Assembly (NCBI GenBank): GCA_964007475.1
Contig: OZ023273.1
Coordinates: 145,983,308-146,047,307, forward strand
Source of the DNA: Hybos culiciformis
Taxonomy: Eukaryota > Arthropoda > Insecta > Diptera > Hybotidae
Direction: 5' to 3'
DNA: 64,000 nt
In this document: positions 38,201-49,800 of the stretch, piece by piece
Layout of the letters: each line of letters opens with the position of its first letter
Position numbering within the stretch: position 1 is the first letter of the stretch
Notes under the pieces: generated by a model
Seen by the model: the letters and a program-made list of their open reading frames with translations, nothing else
What the model was told of the DNA's origin: nothing
Databases searched by the model: none
Position numbers and translations under genes: made by a program

Positions 38201-41200
38201 CGATGTAAGTCTACTCCTCCCAAATTAATTTAGTCGAACGGCCTAATTTCATTTTAAAGAGTGAAATAATACCGCGATCCCAAAATATAATTAGACTGAC
38301 CGCGGTCTTAATTCTTTGTCAAAAGTGAATTCAGAACGCTGAACAAAAAACAATGCGGCTTTATTTCACGACACCAAAAAAATGTCTTTTATACTGTATC
38401 TAAGTTGAATTTCTTTACGAAATGTTTTATTTAAGAAATTTAAATGTCGATCTTACGTAATATGTCGATGATATCAAAAATTTGAGAATAAACATTGCAG
38501 GTTTATTAAAATTAACTAAATTAAGCAATTGAGAATATGTACTTCAAATTAAAACTTATACGCAAACTATAATAATTAAGAAGCTAGAATTGTATTATTT
38601 TCCAAATAATTAAAAAATAGTAAGAAAGAAAAATAATAAATAATTCTGATGATCGATGAGTGCGACTTTTAAGAATTTTCTAAACTTCAATTGTTCAATT
38701 TCTATATGCAAAAGAAAAATATTCTACTTTATAACTTATTTTAAAATAAGTTTTTTATATACCACAGCTTAAACATAACATAATTTATTTATGTAAAACA
38801 TATTTCGGTAAAAAAAAAAAACGTACATAGTTAGATTAACATAATTATCGTTGTCTTTCTTAATTAATAATGCAGCCATGCAAACTCTATTGATAGTTCC
38901 TTTTAAATTCAATTAAGTCTTATGTATTTATTTTTGAAAATATCTTTCTATCTAGAATGCAAAATTTCTCTAATATTACACAACAATGAAACTTTCATGG
39001 CAATATTCGGAAACAACACTGAATGCTTATCCATATATGTGTGGATATATATTTTGAAAAATTTAAAAAAAGAAATAAGTTACTTTAAAGAAGTTAATTA
39101 TTTAACCATTTATCTGACTTTTAACCTGGAAATTATTCAACTAACTTTGTGAGTTCGATATTTTTTCCCAAAAAAAAAAATTATTAAAAATTTGTTTTTT
39201 AATAATAAATTTTTTTTTATTTTATCAAGCTTTTTAGATGAATTAAATCAAATTCTACGTAATGTTGTGGATCCATATTTTATTAAATTAAGCTGTGGTT
39301 CTACAAGGTTATTAAAACATACGATTTTTTTTCTTACCCAGCTAATTCACGTTGTAAATCATTCATAATTGAAATACATTGTCCATAATGACGTACTTGC
39401 GTTTCAACAAATGCATGCAAATACTTCAAATGTGACTGTTGTGATGTACTTATCCCTTCCAGTAATATCTATAAAAAATTAAATCTTTTATTATTTTAAT
39501 ATTTTTAATAAAGATAGTTAGACAACAGATTTCACTAAACAACGTTAGACTAAAGTTACTTTTTCCAATTTGTGAAGAAATTGGTTAAAAATTACAATTA
39601 AGACGAATTTATTAATAAATACCTTGGTCAGTTCCGATTGGCGATCAAAATCAGCTTGTGCAATTCTTAAATCTCGTTCAGCCTTTAATTGGAATAAAAT
39701 ATTTTAAAATAAGTTAAATGTAAATTGTCATTATGAAATTATTATTATTAACTCGATTTATCTTGCATTAGATCTAAAGGTAATAATAGGAAACTACGTA
39801 TCCTAAGTTTTATCTTATTATTACTTAATTAATACATGTTTAGAAAGCTGAAAAACGAATACATGTAGGAACCTACAGAGTAGACAGGGAATTATTTCAG
39901 CTTTAATTAATTGTCGAAAATCGAATAACGTCATAATTTTGAAATAATTTTACATTTGAAATGTTCGACATTGATTTGTAACAATGCATAAATGTTTAAA
40001 AAATTTAAAACCTGAAAATAAACAAGAATTTGAAATTATTTACATATCCTTGGTAATTCTCACACAGTTGCGTGCGAAGCCTTTATAATATATAAATAAT
40101 ACCTACAGAAGATAAAAGAATATAATTTTTTATGCTTTTCATAAAGCTTAACCTTCGCGAATCATTACAATGGTTTAATATTAATTTTTTTTTATATTGA
40201 AACCGAAATGACATTTTTTTGTCTGGGATTTTATTAAAAAACAGAAGCAAATATTATGAAGACAAAATATGTAAGGAACTAAATTCGTGTATTGTGGTAT
40301 AAATGTATAAGGCAAAACGTACTACAAACATAAACGTCTAGAAGCTTTAAAACAGCAATTTATAAGTTTTATTCAAAAAGGATCAGATACCTGTTCTAAA
40401 GCAGCTTCAGGAGAAATTCCATCTTTCTATAAATTTGTTGATAAATCCAAAGCAGCATAAGTTAAAAGATATACATTTATACATTACGACTGTACACATT
40501 TATGTGTTACTTAATTTAGCATTATATGTGCAGCATGCTTTTATGACAAAATTAATTTCTTACCGCTTGCTGTCCCAACATTGATCGAGCTTTGCGAACA
40601 CGTGCTTTACATGCGTCTAAATCAAGTCTAAAAATTTAAAAATGATTAAGCTTTAAAAGTATACACATTTAATGAAAATATTTTTTCACACAAATTTACC
40701 TTTTCGACTCTAAAATACCCTTCTCTTTAGTTATTGTCTTCATTTCACCGTCCAAAAATTTCTTCAACGGTTCTGTAAAAGATATTGCGGCTGAACCAAT
40801 AAAATCACGTTCACAAATTCCTAATTTCTGTTCAGCTTGACCAACTTTAATTAAAACTTTACCATATTCTGTATCCTAAAAATGTTTATCATACAATATT
40901 ACATAATAAAGTAATATATGTAATATATTATTTTCGTATTAAAACATAAAATTGTACTTACCTGGCCAAAATCACCTCCGGCTTCAATCATATCCAACCC
41001 TAAGTACTCTAAATTACTAAGTCTTTGTGGTTTCTTTTTCTCAATTTTTTGATAAATAAAATCTTCGACTCGATTTCCTGTAAACCAATTTTAGGCTTCT
41101 AAATATCACACACGAAAATGTTAAAAAAGTTAAAATTATATACCTGGATTGGGAATCAAAATAGATTCAGTGTCCTTAACGATTTTCTCTGTCCATATTT

Positions 41201-41525
41201 TAGTGCATTCGGCACGCTCAGCTAAATTCTCAAAATTGGAGTCTGAAAAAAATATTAATTTAACATTTTTCAATTAATAAAATTAGTTTAAAATGATTTT
41301 ACCCAATTCGGTTTTTTCTGCAGCTCCAAACTTTTCTTCAGTTAACTATATATACAAAATAAAAAAAAATTGAAAAAAAAAATGGTTTTGTACATAATCG
41401 ATAAATTGTAATAGTTTTTCATTCATTTCTTCTTTTTTTCTACCTACCTGAACAACTCTGGAAATTGTGGAACCAGCACCTTTTATTATTTTCTTAACAT
41501 CGAAGTCAGGCAGAGAAATATTCAT
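35217..41525 (-). CDS. EndoB: Endophilin B (BAR and SH3 domains)
   Basis: Membrane-curving protein of the endophilin B/Bif-1 (SH3GLB) family, acting on intracellular membranes in autophagy, mitochondria and trafficking. Minus-strand exons are 41525-41448, 41345-41303, 41242-41144, 41077-40962, 40875-40700, 40627-40564, 40426-40391, 39682-39623, 39468-39338, 35909-35726 and 35336-35217. All have GT-AG introns with matching phase and give 368 aa, close to human SH3GLB1. The N-terminal amphipathic helix (FDVKKIIKGAGSTISRVVQ) leads into a BAR domain ending about residue 267, with AECTKIWTEKI and LLEGISTSQQSHL. The SH3 domain is about 308-364 (ARVLCSYDAKDHTEL, GLVPRAFLEML). The usual SH3 tryptophan after the n-Src loop is replaced by Tyr (GDYMYGKQG). 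The exon at 40426-40391 is only 36 nt and in phase, so it may be optional. A second terminal exon lies at 37564-37402. Confidence 0.95.
37402..37564 (-). CDS. EndoB: Alternative terminal exon of endophilin B (no SH3)
   Basis: A 163-nt minus-strand frame preceded by an acceptor-like CATAG. It accepts the same phase-2 junction (GG from the exon ending at 39338) as the SH3 exon at 35909. Spliced in, it continues LQRELA-GEKPSVPRFRINS, then an acidic tail, and ends NYDATGEISIL at a TAA (37404-37402), making a 321-aa BAR-only protein. The frame has ordinary amino-acid content, unlike chance AT-rich frames nearby, and no good internal donor was seen. The alternative is a cassette exon with a cryptic donor, or a chance frame. 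Transcript evidence is needed, but the phase match and composition favour a real exon. Confidence 0.65.
38164..38310. repeat. Degenerate GC-patched repeats in an endophilin B intron
   Basis: Three loosely similar units of about 60 bases start near 38164, 38226 and 38284. Each has a TTAG element, then a C/G-rich core (GACCGCG, TCGAACGGCC, GACCGCGGTC) and then CTAATTTCAT or CTTAATTC. GACCGCGGTC at 38299-38308 is a perfect palindrome. It looks like a decayed repetitive element and lies within the 1.8-kb intron upstream of the alternative exon. Confidence 0.35.
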
Positions 41526-43717
41526 TTTTTAATATTTTTTTTTCTTTATTTTAGCTTTAAATTATATTTTTGCTTAAGTTAAATAATTTGCTTGTTAAAC
41601 TATAAATTTTTTTAACAAATACAGAACCCAGCTGCTTTTGACTAATAGCACAGTCAAGTTTAAATAAAAGAAAATATAAAAGAAATGACATTATTTAATT
41701 TGTATGAAGTTGTTTGCAGAAGATATAAGTATCTTTTATTATTTTTAACGGTTCGTTCAGTTTAAATTTTATTCATTATTATTATAAGTTTAACGGTGAA
41801 ATGGGTTAAATACGAACGACAATTATATTTTTTATATCGAGAAATATAAACATTTTCGTAGTAGAAAGACAGTCGAGCGAAAGGACATTTGACGGAAGCA
41901 TATGGTCGTTTTTTTTAGTTTTGACATAATATGGGCTAAATAAAATACAAATATTACACAATTTGGAGAGAACTTAAAATTGGAAATTAACAAACTTAAA
42001 AACTAAAAAGCAAAATTGATAATAAAGCTTTAAAAGATTACATGTTGTACAATGCTTTTGTACTTTTAATAGCCAGTATTAATTTTTTTCCTAAAAAAAT
42101 TTAAACAATTTTTAGCTTGCAATATCTTATACTTTATCATCTCTATTAGTATGCATATAGCATAGTAGATTCTTTCAACTGAAATTAAATCGTTACGAAT
42201 TTCACTAGAAATTTATTTTAGCTTACTTTAAAAGTGTTCAATATCAGTTAGTTAGGATAGAAGCAAAGCATTTCATATGATAAATTTACTACACTTATTT
42301 TTTAGTGAGAAAATAACTTTTTTTTTCAAATTTTAATAAACATTCGATTCCAACATATGATGAACTTTTAGATCCATTTTTAAATAAGAAGCATTAATCT
42401 GAAAATAATAGATAAAATATGCCAAACAATTTATAGGCTATAATTTTTTTATTGTAATAACCATGTACATTACTTTTTATGAATATCGAAAAACAATTTT
42501 TAATTCAATAAAATTCTTAATTCTTCGTTTGTACAAACTTATTTTGTTCATAATTCTATTAAGATAATGTAATCAATTAAATTTTGAAAACTTTCATTCA
42601 AAAGTTTGTAAATTTCAAGAACAAACTATTTTATTTTTATGCAAAGAGAATGAAAATAAAAATACTTAAAATACAAACTAGCCTTTTTTACTTACGTGCA
42701 TTTTTAAACTTAACTTTTAAAATTTATAACCTCCCTAATAGCAAAATATTTAATATATTGATTTCTAAGCAATTTATTTATTGTGTTATTTTTTAAATAT
42801 ATGTATCGAAAATATATTAAAATCTGGCTATCTGGGTACTTTTAAACCACAATTGCCGTTAAAATTTTGTAAACTAAAAGGATTAAAATATTAATGTTTA
42901 AATTATATTATCCAAATCTTTTTATTAACTATTATCATGTGCATTTTACCAATTCAAAGAAAAAGTTAGTTATTATGGTTGGGAATAGAAAATCTAATTG
43001 ACATTTAATTTCTTCCCAGATTTAAATTTTGCGGATTTCTCGAAACTTTAAAAATTTTATGTTTTTATTGAAATTTTGATAAGTACAAGATTACTAGTTA
43101 TTAATTCAACATTGATCTTTAATTATTATGTAAATTCCAAGTAGTTTATAATTTCAATATTCTTGAAAACTTTAAAAATATAAACACCACTTTTAAAATA
43201 CTATGTTGATGTTGACGTAAAATATATTTGAAAATGTTTTATAATAATAACTTGCAAGGTTTAAATTTTTGATTTCTCATCATCAATTGGATCAATTGGA
43301 TCAATTGGATCAATTGGATACTTAAAATGTTAATGCTTCACTAAAGAAAGTTTTTTTATTACCATAATTTTTTCCGAGAAGACCTTAATAATAATTCCTA
43401 TAAGTTTCTAAATAAGTTGAGAAATTATACATTTATTAGTATGCAAACATAATTTTTATTTACTAGAATTCATTTTTCAAGAGTCCGACTACAATATTTA
43501 TATCGAAAGCACTTAAGCGATTTCAATAGATATTTAATTGGAAACAAGTAATTAATATCGACAGAAATATAAATAACACTATATTTTACAATATCTAACG
43601 ATATTAGAAAAGCTTTGTAATCCTGATATTTTTTGAGATAATTTTAAATTGAAATAATTTTCTGAAAAATTTAATTTTTCCGTTAGAATTCTAATAAATA
43701 CAATACATTTGATATTT
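41526..43717. other. Intergenic DNA, endophilin B to hydrolase gene
   Basis: About 2.2 kb upstream of the endophilin B start and downstream of the distal hydrolase exon. It should contain the endophilin B promoter and the hydrolase 3' untranslated region, with candidate minus-strand poly(A) signals around 43432-43437. No coding frame is credible. A nine-base tandem repeat lies at 43282-43317. Confidence 0.65.
43282..43317. repeat. Four perfect copies of a 9-bp unit
   Basis: ATCAATTGG is repeated four times without error. The unit contains the palindrome CAATTG. It is a small minisatellite, likely to vary in copy number. Confidence 0.95.
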
Positions 43718-43884
43718 TCAATTCAAGTTTGCCCTGCTCCTTTCCGCGCATTCTAAAACATTTGCTTCTTCCAAATGTTTGTAGACAAATAGTAAGTAAT
43801 CGTCTCGATGAAATTGATAATGCTGAACATGGGGTGATTTTTCCCAACATTTCCATGTAGTTTTAACACCGGCCGAATCCCATG
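43718..43884 (-). CDS. Duplicated last exon of the hydrolase, distal copy
   Basis: A 167-nt minus-strand terminal exon preceded by acceptor TTTTGTAG. It joins in phase to the exon ending at 46081, reads AWDSAGVKTTWKCWEKSPHV, and ends at TGA (43720-43718). It keeps the catalytic histidine. It is the same length and phase as the proximal copy and identical to it at 28 of the first 44 residues. The frame is fully open, so this is not an obvious pseudoexon. Confidence 0.85.
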
Positions 43885-46800
43885 CTACAAAATAAAAAAA
43901 ATAATAAAAATACATTTTTGTATAATTTATTCGATCGAAACTAAATTTTTTAAAGAATAATAACTTATAATAGGCACCCAAATGACACCAAAATGATTTC
44001 TTAACAAATAACATTAATGAATTACAAAACTGAAATTATAAGTTATAAGTAGTTTAAAATTTTAGTACATTTAATTATTTTTACATGAGAATAAAAAGAT
44101 TCAATAAGTCTGTACATTAAAATGTTAATAAAGTTTAGTAGAAAAATAAATATTTTAATTTTAGATTTTTTTTTTTTTTTAAATTTTCACCAATTACTCA
44201 CAGGACTAAGGAATTATGTTGTTCATCGGAAACACTTTATCGTACGATGCGAACCAAGTCAAGCAGTTAATCATTTAATTGATTTTCAATAGTTCAACAA
44301 CACCAATTTTTATAAATGAAGTTTCTTTTTAACATTATTTCAAAAATAATTTTGGTAATTATAAACCAAATTGTGCAGTTTTACTACAAGATAAAGTATG
44401 TACTCAAAGTTATAAGTTTTGAACGTACTATAATATTAAAAGATAAGGTACTACTCAAAGTAATGTAAAGCTCTGCAACTAAATCGTTTTAGAATAACCT
44501 ATATAACAGTTATGTCATAACTCAGAAGTAATGTTCTTTCTTATTTTTGAGAAAAATGCAATAATTTCTTTTTTATTTCATGAACTTTGCATTATTGAAT
44601 ATGTATAATACAATTTATTACTTTATAATAGGAAATATACAAAAATTTATAAAATAAACAAGCATCTGAATGATATAAAACTTAAATAGAATATAATTAT
44701 TTTTTGTTTATTTTTTTCAATAGTCTATATACAGTGGGAATAATTTTGTTGGGGTATATAATTATTTTATTCAAAGAAACTATAGAGAAAATCATTTTTA
44801 TAACAAAAATGCTGAGTCATGTATTTTTAACATTAAGGAAATAACATTAATTACCAAAAACACGTATATACAAATATTAAAGCTATATTTTTATTACTTA
44901 ACGTTCATTTTCTCATAAATAATACTTTTATGTACAATTTGAGCAAAAAGATTAGTAAATTGATGTTCAAAAAACTAACAGGATAAGAATTCAGATGCTA
45001 GCCATGGAAAAAATAATATAAAGTAATTGAGAAAATCTGAGAATATTATCTGCTTAGAGTTATATTTTTATTTGCTAATAATTATAAATAAAGATAAATA
45101 ATTTGTGGTAATTAAAGATTCCAGTCTGAAGCATTTAAAATACAAAAATTTTATAATTTATAATTTTGCTCTGGTTTTTTGTGCAATACTATTTAAAACA
45201 CCCGTTTCTTCTATATGCTTATAAACTAATGCCAAATATTCTTCTGGATGGAATTGGTAATGCATAATATGTGGTGATTTATCCCAACAATGCCAAGAAG
45301 TCTTAACTCCTGCTGATTCATGGTCTAGAATTTAGGAAAAGAAAGGTTTTTAGTAATATATGGAATAATTTTAATGCTTGACGTTCGACATTTTCATGGA
45401 AAAAACTTGCCATCAAAGTAAAAAAAAATGATTCTTTTCTTCAATTTTAGCTGTTGAAGCTTGTTGCTTATTTAAATAATAATTGACAATATGAGCACTA
45501 ATAAAGTAGTTTGTTACACTTACAATTTTTATTAAAATTTTGCGTTGATGAGTTGAATTTACAATTTTTAAGAATAATAATTATTACTTTAATAACTTAC
45601 ATAAAAATCGTCAAAATGGACACATTACCAATTTTATCAAAATATGAAATACGAAATCTTATATACACCATTAAAGATGTGTGATTGGGATCGGAAGGAA
45701 CAATAAACCATTATTTACATTGCTTATTATTTATAATTCGAATTATTGCTTATTTGTATAATCTGTTTTGTATATTTTATACCCAACAACAAATTACATG
45801 TAAATATGTAATTTTATATATTATACAAATGAATTGAACACTACCAAAACATTTTCTGATTTAAAAACTAATCAGAATTAATTTATTTTTAATTTTAGGA
45901 AATAATAGAAAAAAAAGTTAAAGAATGTTAATTATTCACCCAGGCGGAATGTTATTTCAAACACTTTAGGAAAAACTATTTAAATAATGCAAGTAATTAC
46001 TTCATTATTAAGTTATTGGTAATAATTTTTGAATAATTCAAAAATTAACATAACAAAAAATAGTTTTCGAAAAAATATACCTTCTTTCACATTCCAATTT
46101 GAAGCCGCGGCACCAATGGGATCAGTTTTCGAAACTAAGAATAATGCAGGCGCTTTAAGGAGAGGGAAATGAAACAGTTGGCTGGATCTAGCGTAATGAA
46201 CAGTTGCCACTTCATGGAATGTTTTCATATGATAACTAAAAAATAATTATAAAAGATTTTCATTATCTATTACGTTCATAATCGCAAAACATTAGTTATA
46301 ATCTGAAATCAACATTATATACTTACACAACATAACTCCTAAGTGCTTTTTGCAATGTTTGATTATTTGGAAAAACAGCCTTTGGGAAACCTATTGGAAT
46401 TTCTGTAATATCAGCAGCACTATCCCAAATTTGTGCTTTAATTTTATCCAAAATCGGTTGATATCTAAGAATTTAAAAGTATTTTACATTTTGTACAAAG
46501 AAATTTTATAATTTAAACATACTTTGGTAAATCATGAGACATAAGTGCCATAACTTCACCCCATAAATAACCGCCTACAGAGAATCCATGTATTGTCATT
46601 AAAGAAATTTCTGTATTATTTTCAATAAAATTTAATACATCTTTTGCAACAACTTGACTTCCTTTTGTTGGCCACATTAATTGCCAAGGATTTAATTCAA
46701 TTGTTAAAACGACAAAACCTAAATCTGTGTAAATTTTAGCATATTTCATCAAGTGTTTTTTACTCGCCAACATCCAAGCAAATAAAAGAACTAATGGTCT

Positions 46801-49800
46801 ATTAAATGGTTCTGTTAGTCTAAAAAAAATAGGAAACATTTTTTTCTTTTTTGAGAGTACATTACATAGTTTTCCTCCATAATATTTAGATTTTAAGAAA
46901 ATTTAAATACGAAAAAAAAAATCCAATACGGAACGGAACAAGTAAGGACGATACCATTCCTCAAGGTCTATTCTAATCGATCTATTATTTAGAGTAGTCT
47001 GCTCAATTTACACAACAATATGATAATAAGCAAAGGGTCACAAAGAAATTATGTATAATAGAAAAAATTAAATAGAAACTTATTTGAAATTAAAAAATAA
47101 ATAAATATTAAAAAAAATAAAAAATTGTATTATCAAATACAATTTTTCAATAATCTTGATATATAAAATTGATTATTAAGATATAGGTACTTATTTGTCC
47201 ATTTTAAAGGAAAACTATTTGAGTAAATTTGTAAAAGTTTTCCGGTATCGGCGGCTAGTACGCGGCTAACCCGCGAAAAACTGTGAAAATTTTACATTAA
47301 GAAAAATTGAGAAATATTTATATGGCAAAACACAGTTTGCCGGGACAGATAGTAATTTATACAAGCTAATTAAAACACTTTTTTAATTACTTTGCGATAA
47401 TAATATTACAATTTTCTGAAATAATTCGTTTTAAACGTTGAACGGCAAAACTAAATTAATCAACCTATCCTATACCTAAAAAAAATTATATAATATATTA
47501 AAAAAATAAATAAAAAAATTACCGCATTGTTTTCCGATCCAATGAAGCAATAAGCTTTCTTTCTGATATCAATGTTATATTTTTGGTAATTTCATATGTC
47601 AAAAGTGGTTGTTTACTAATCTTTTGATTTTTATCCATTCCAGTGGACATCTGAAAATATAACAATTATTATTTTTTTTATTTAATTCGTAAAATTTACA
47701 AATTTAAAATATAATCTTAATCTATTAAAAATTTCAATAAAATAATATAACTACTTCTAATCCATAAAGAATTGCAATTAAGTTGTGTATTTTGAACTTC
47801 GATCCTCTTCAAAACGCGTTTCTTACATCAAATAAAACACCTACTTAAATACTTGTATTACCTTACAATGTTAATTAAAAAATTAATTCTCAAATGTCTT
47901 AGTAGACTTTTCTTAGTCGATCGATTAATATAATTATAACAGAGAAATTATTAAGAACTTACTATTAAAAACTTAAAAATTGATAAGAACGAATTTTCAT
48001 TTTTTTTAATATAAACTTTTTCTCAAATAAAACTAGTAATTTGTAGAAAGCTTTTAATAATACATAATAATTTATAGTACTCTAGCTACAGAGATAAATA
48101 ATGTTCGAATACGTATGTGGTACGAGCTACGTATATGTATACAAGAAGTATTTGCCAGTAAAGTTTCATAGTAAAAATGTAATTAATTATACTATTGATA
48201 TATAGACTCCACAATTTATACACATACTTTATTTCACAAAATATAATAGTTCACAGACACCATTATAAACTATCAGACGATTCAAAAATTAAATATTAAT
48301 ATTTTGATGTACCTACTGAAATTTTGTTTATAATTAGGTAGGTACTTTTTGTTATAATTAATTTTGTGAACCTTACTTCAATAATTCATTTTTTTAATTA
48401 ATTTTTTTAAATTTATGAATCGAATTTCAGTTTTAATAGCTTATACCTTTAACAATTAAATACTTTAAAATTGTAAGAGTTTATAAAGATCAAGGATCAA
48501 GGATTAAAAAATTCATTATATTTCGATACCAGTTTTTCATATTAAATTTTGTTAAAGTGAAAATAATATACTTAAGTAAGTATATTTTATTATCAATTAA
48601 TTCAAGTTAACGATTTAATTAAAAAATAATATGGAAAAAATGTATGAAAGTAATTAAAACTTTTAAAAATATTTGTCGTTAATAACTTGGCGTTTTGAAA
48701 TTGAGGTTTTTTTAATTTCAAAACTTTAACAACTTTATAATGTAAAAATATAAGCTGTAAAATATTTGAAAATAACACTCTATAAAATTCTTATTTCTTT
48801 TTAACATATTTATGTTTTACCAAAAATTTAAAAATTAAGATAAGTAAGTGACTATACTTTGTTTAGGTTTACTACCAATATTTATTCGCAACTACTAGAT
48901 TAATTATTTAGATTTTCAAGGTTATTACTTACAAACTACTTTTTATTTAAATGTATTTTTTTTAAGTTCATTAATGTTTATTCATTTATTCCATTTTCGC
49001 TTTTGTCTCAATGTTTTCGCTGAGTTGAAAAAGTTAAACTAAAAATTTTGTTGATATTTTAATATTCATAAAAAATTTTACTTTTAATTTTACTATTGAA
49101 AGTGAATTCGATACGAAACAAAAGAATTCATTGGAAATAATGATTATCAAAGATTGCGATGTATCAACTTAAAATTCAAAATAGATTTAAATTCCTTTTT
49201 ATTAACGTTGAGAAACTTTGGATAAAGTTGTTCTCTTTCTTTATACACTATGACTATAAGTTAATCTTGGCACAAAACTTTGTTAGAATGAACGCCAATT
49301 AGAATATTTAAAAAAAAAAAATAGCATTTTCCTACTTTCCTATATAGTTCTTTATTTATTTGGTAATAACGAATCGGACATATCAGGATTCGATATTACT
49401 TGAAATATGTTTCAATCATAAATATATAATGAAAAATGATCTGTAATTAAAAAAGATACATAATAAATACAATTATTTTTTATTTCGAACTTATAGAACT
49501 TTGAACATTTGGCAAAATTCCACCATACGTATATACCACGTTTCAACGTTCTGAATAATTTTGTTTTTTTATTATTTATATTTTGTTAAAATTTTGATAA
49601 AATAGAATGAATAATTAATATGATTTCAAAATTAGCTCATATTTTATAGTTAAATAATCCTTGCACTTGACATTTCACTTTGCATGTATTAAAGTAAATA
49701 AAATTTGCTATCTTTGTATGTATAAGTCAATAATTATGATGATGACAAAAAATTTAATTAAAACAAAAAAAAATGTAGCATTTCAATTCCAAAGGTCATG

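Noticed and set aside
44205..44275. Minus-strand 22-codon frame followed by a donor-like GTGAGT, between the duplicated hydrolase exons
   Set aside because: The frame stops before the donor and does not resemble the hydrolase; probably chance.
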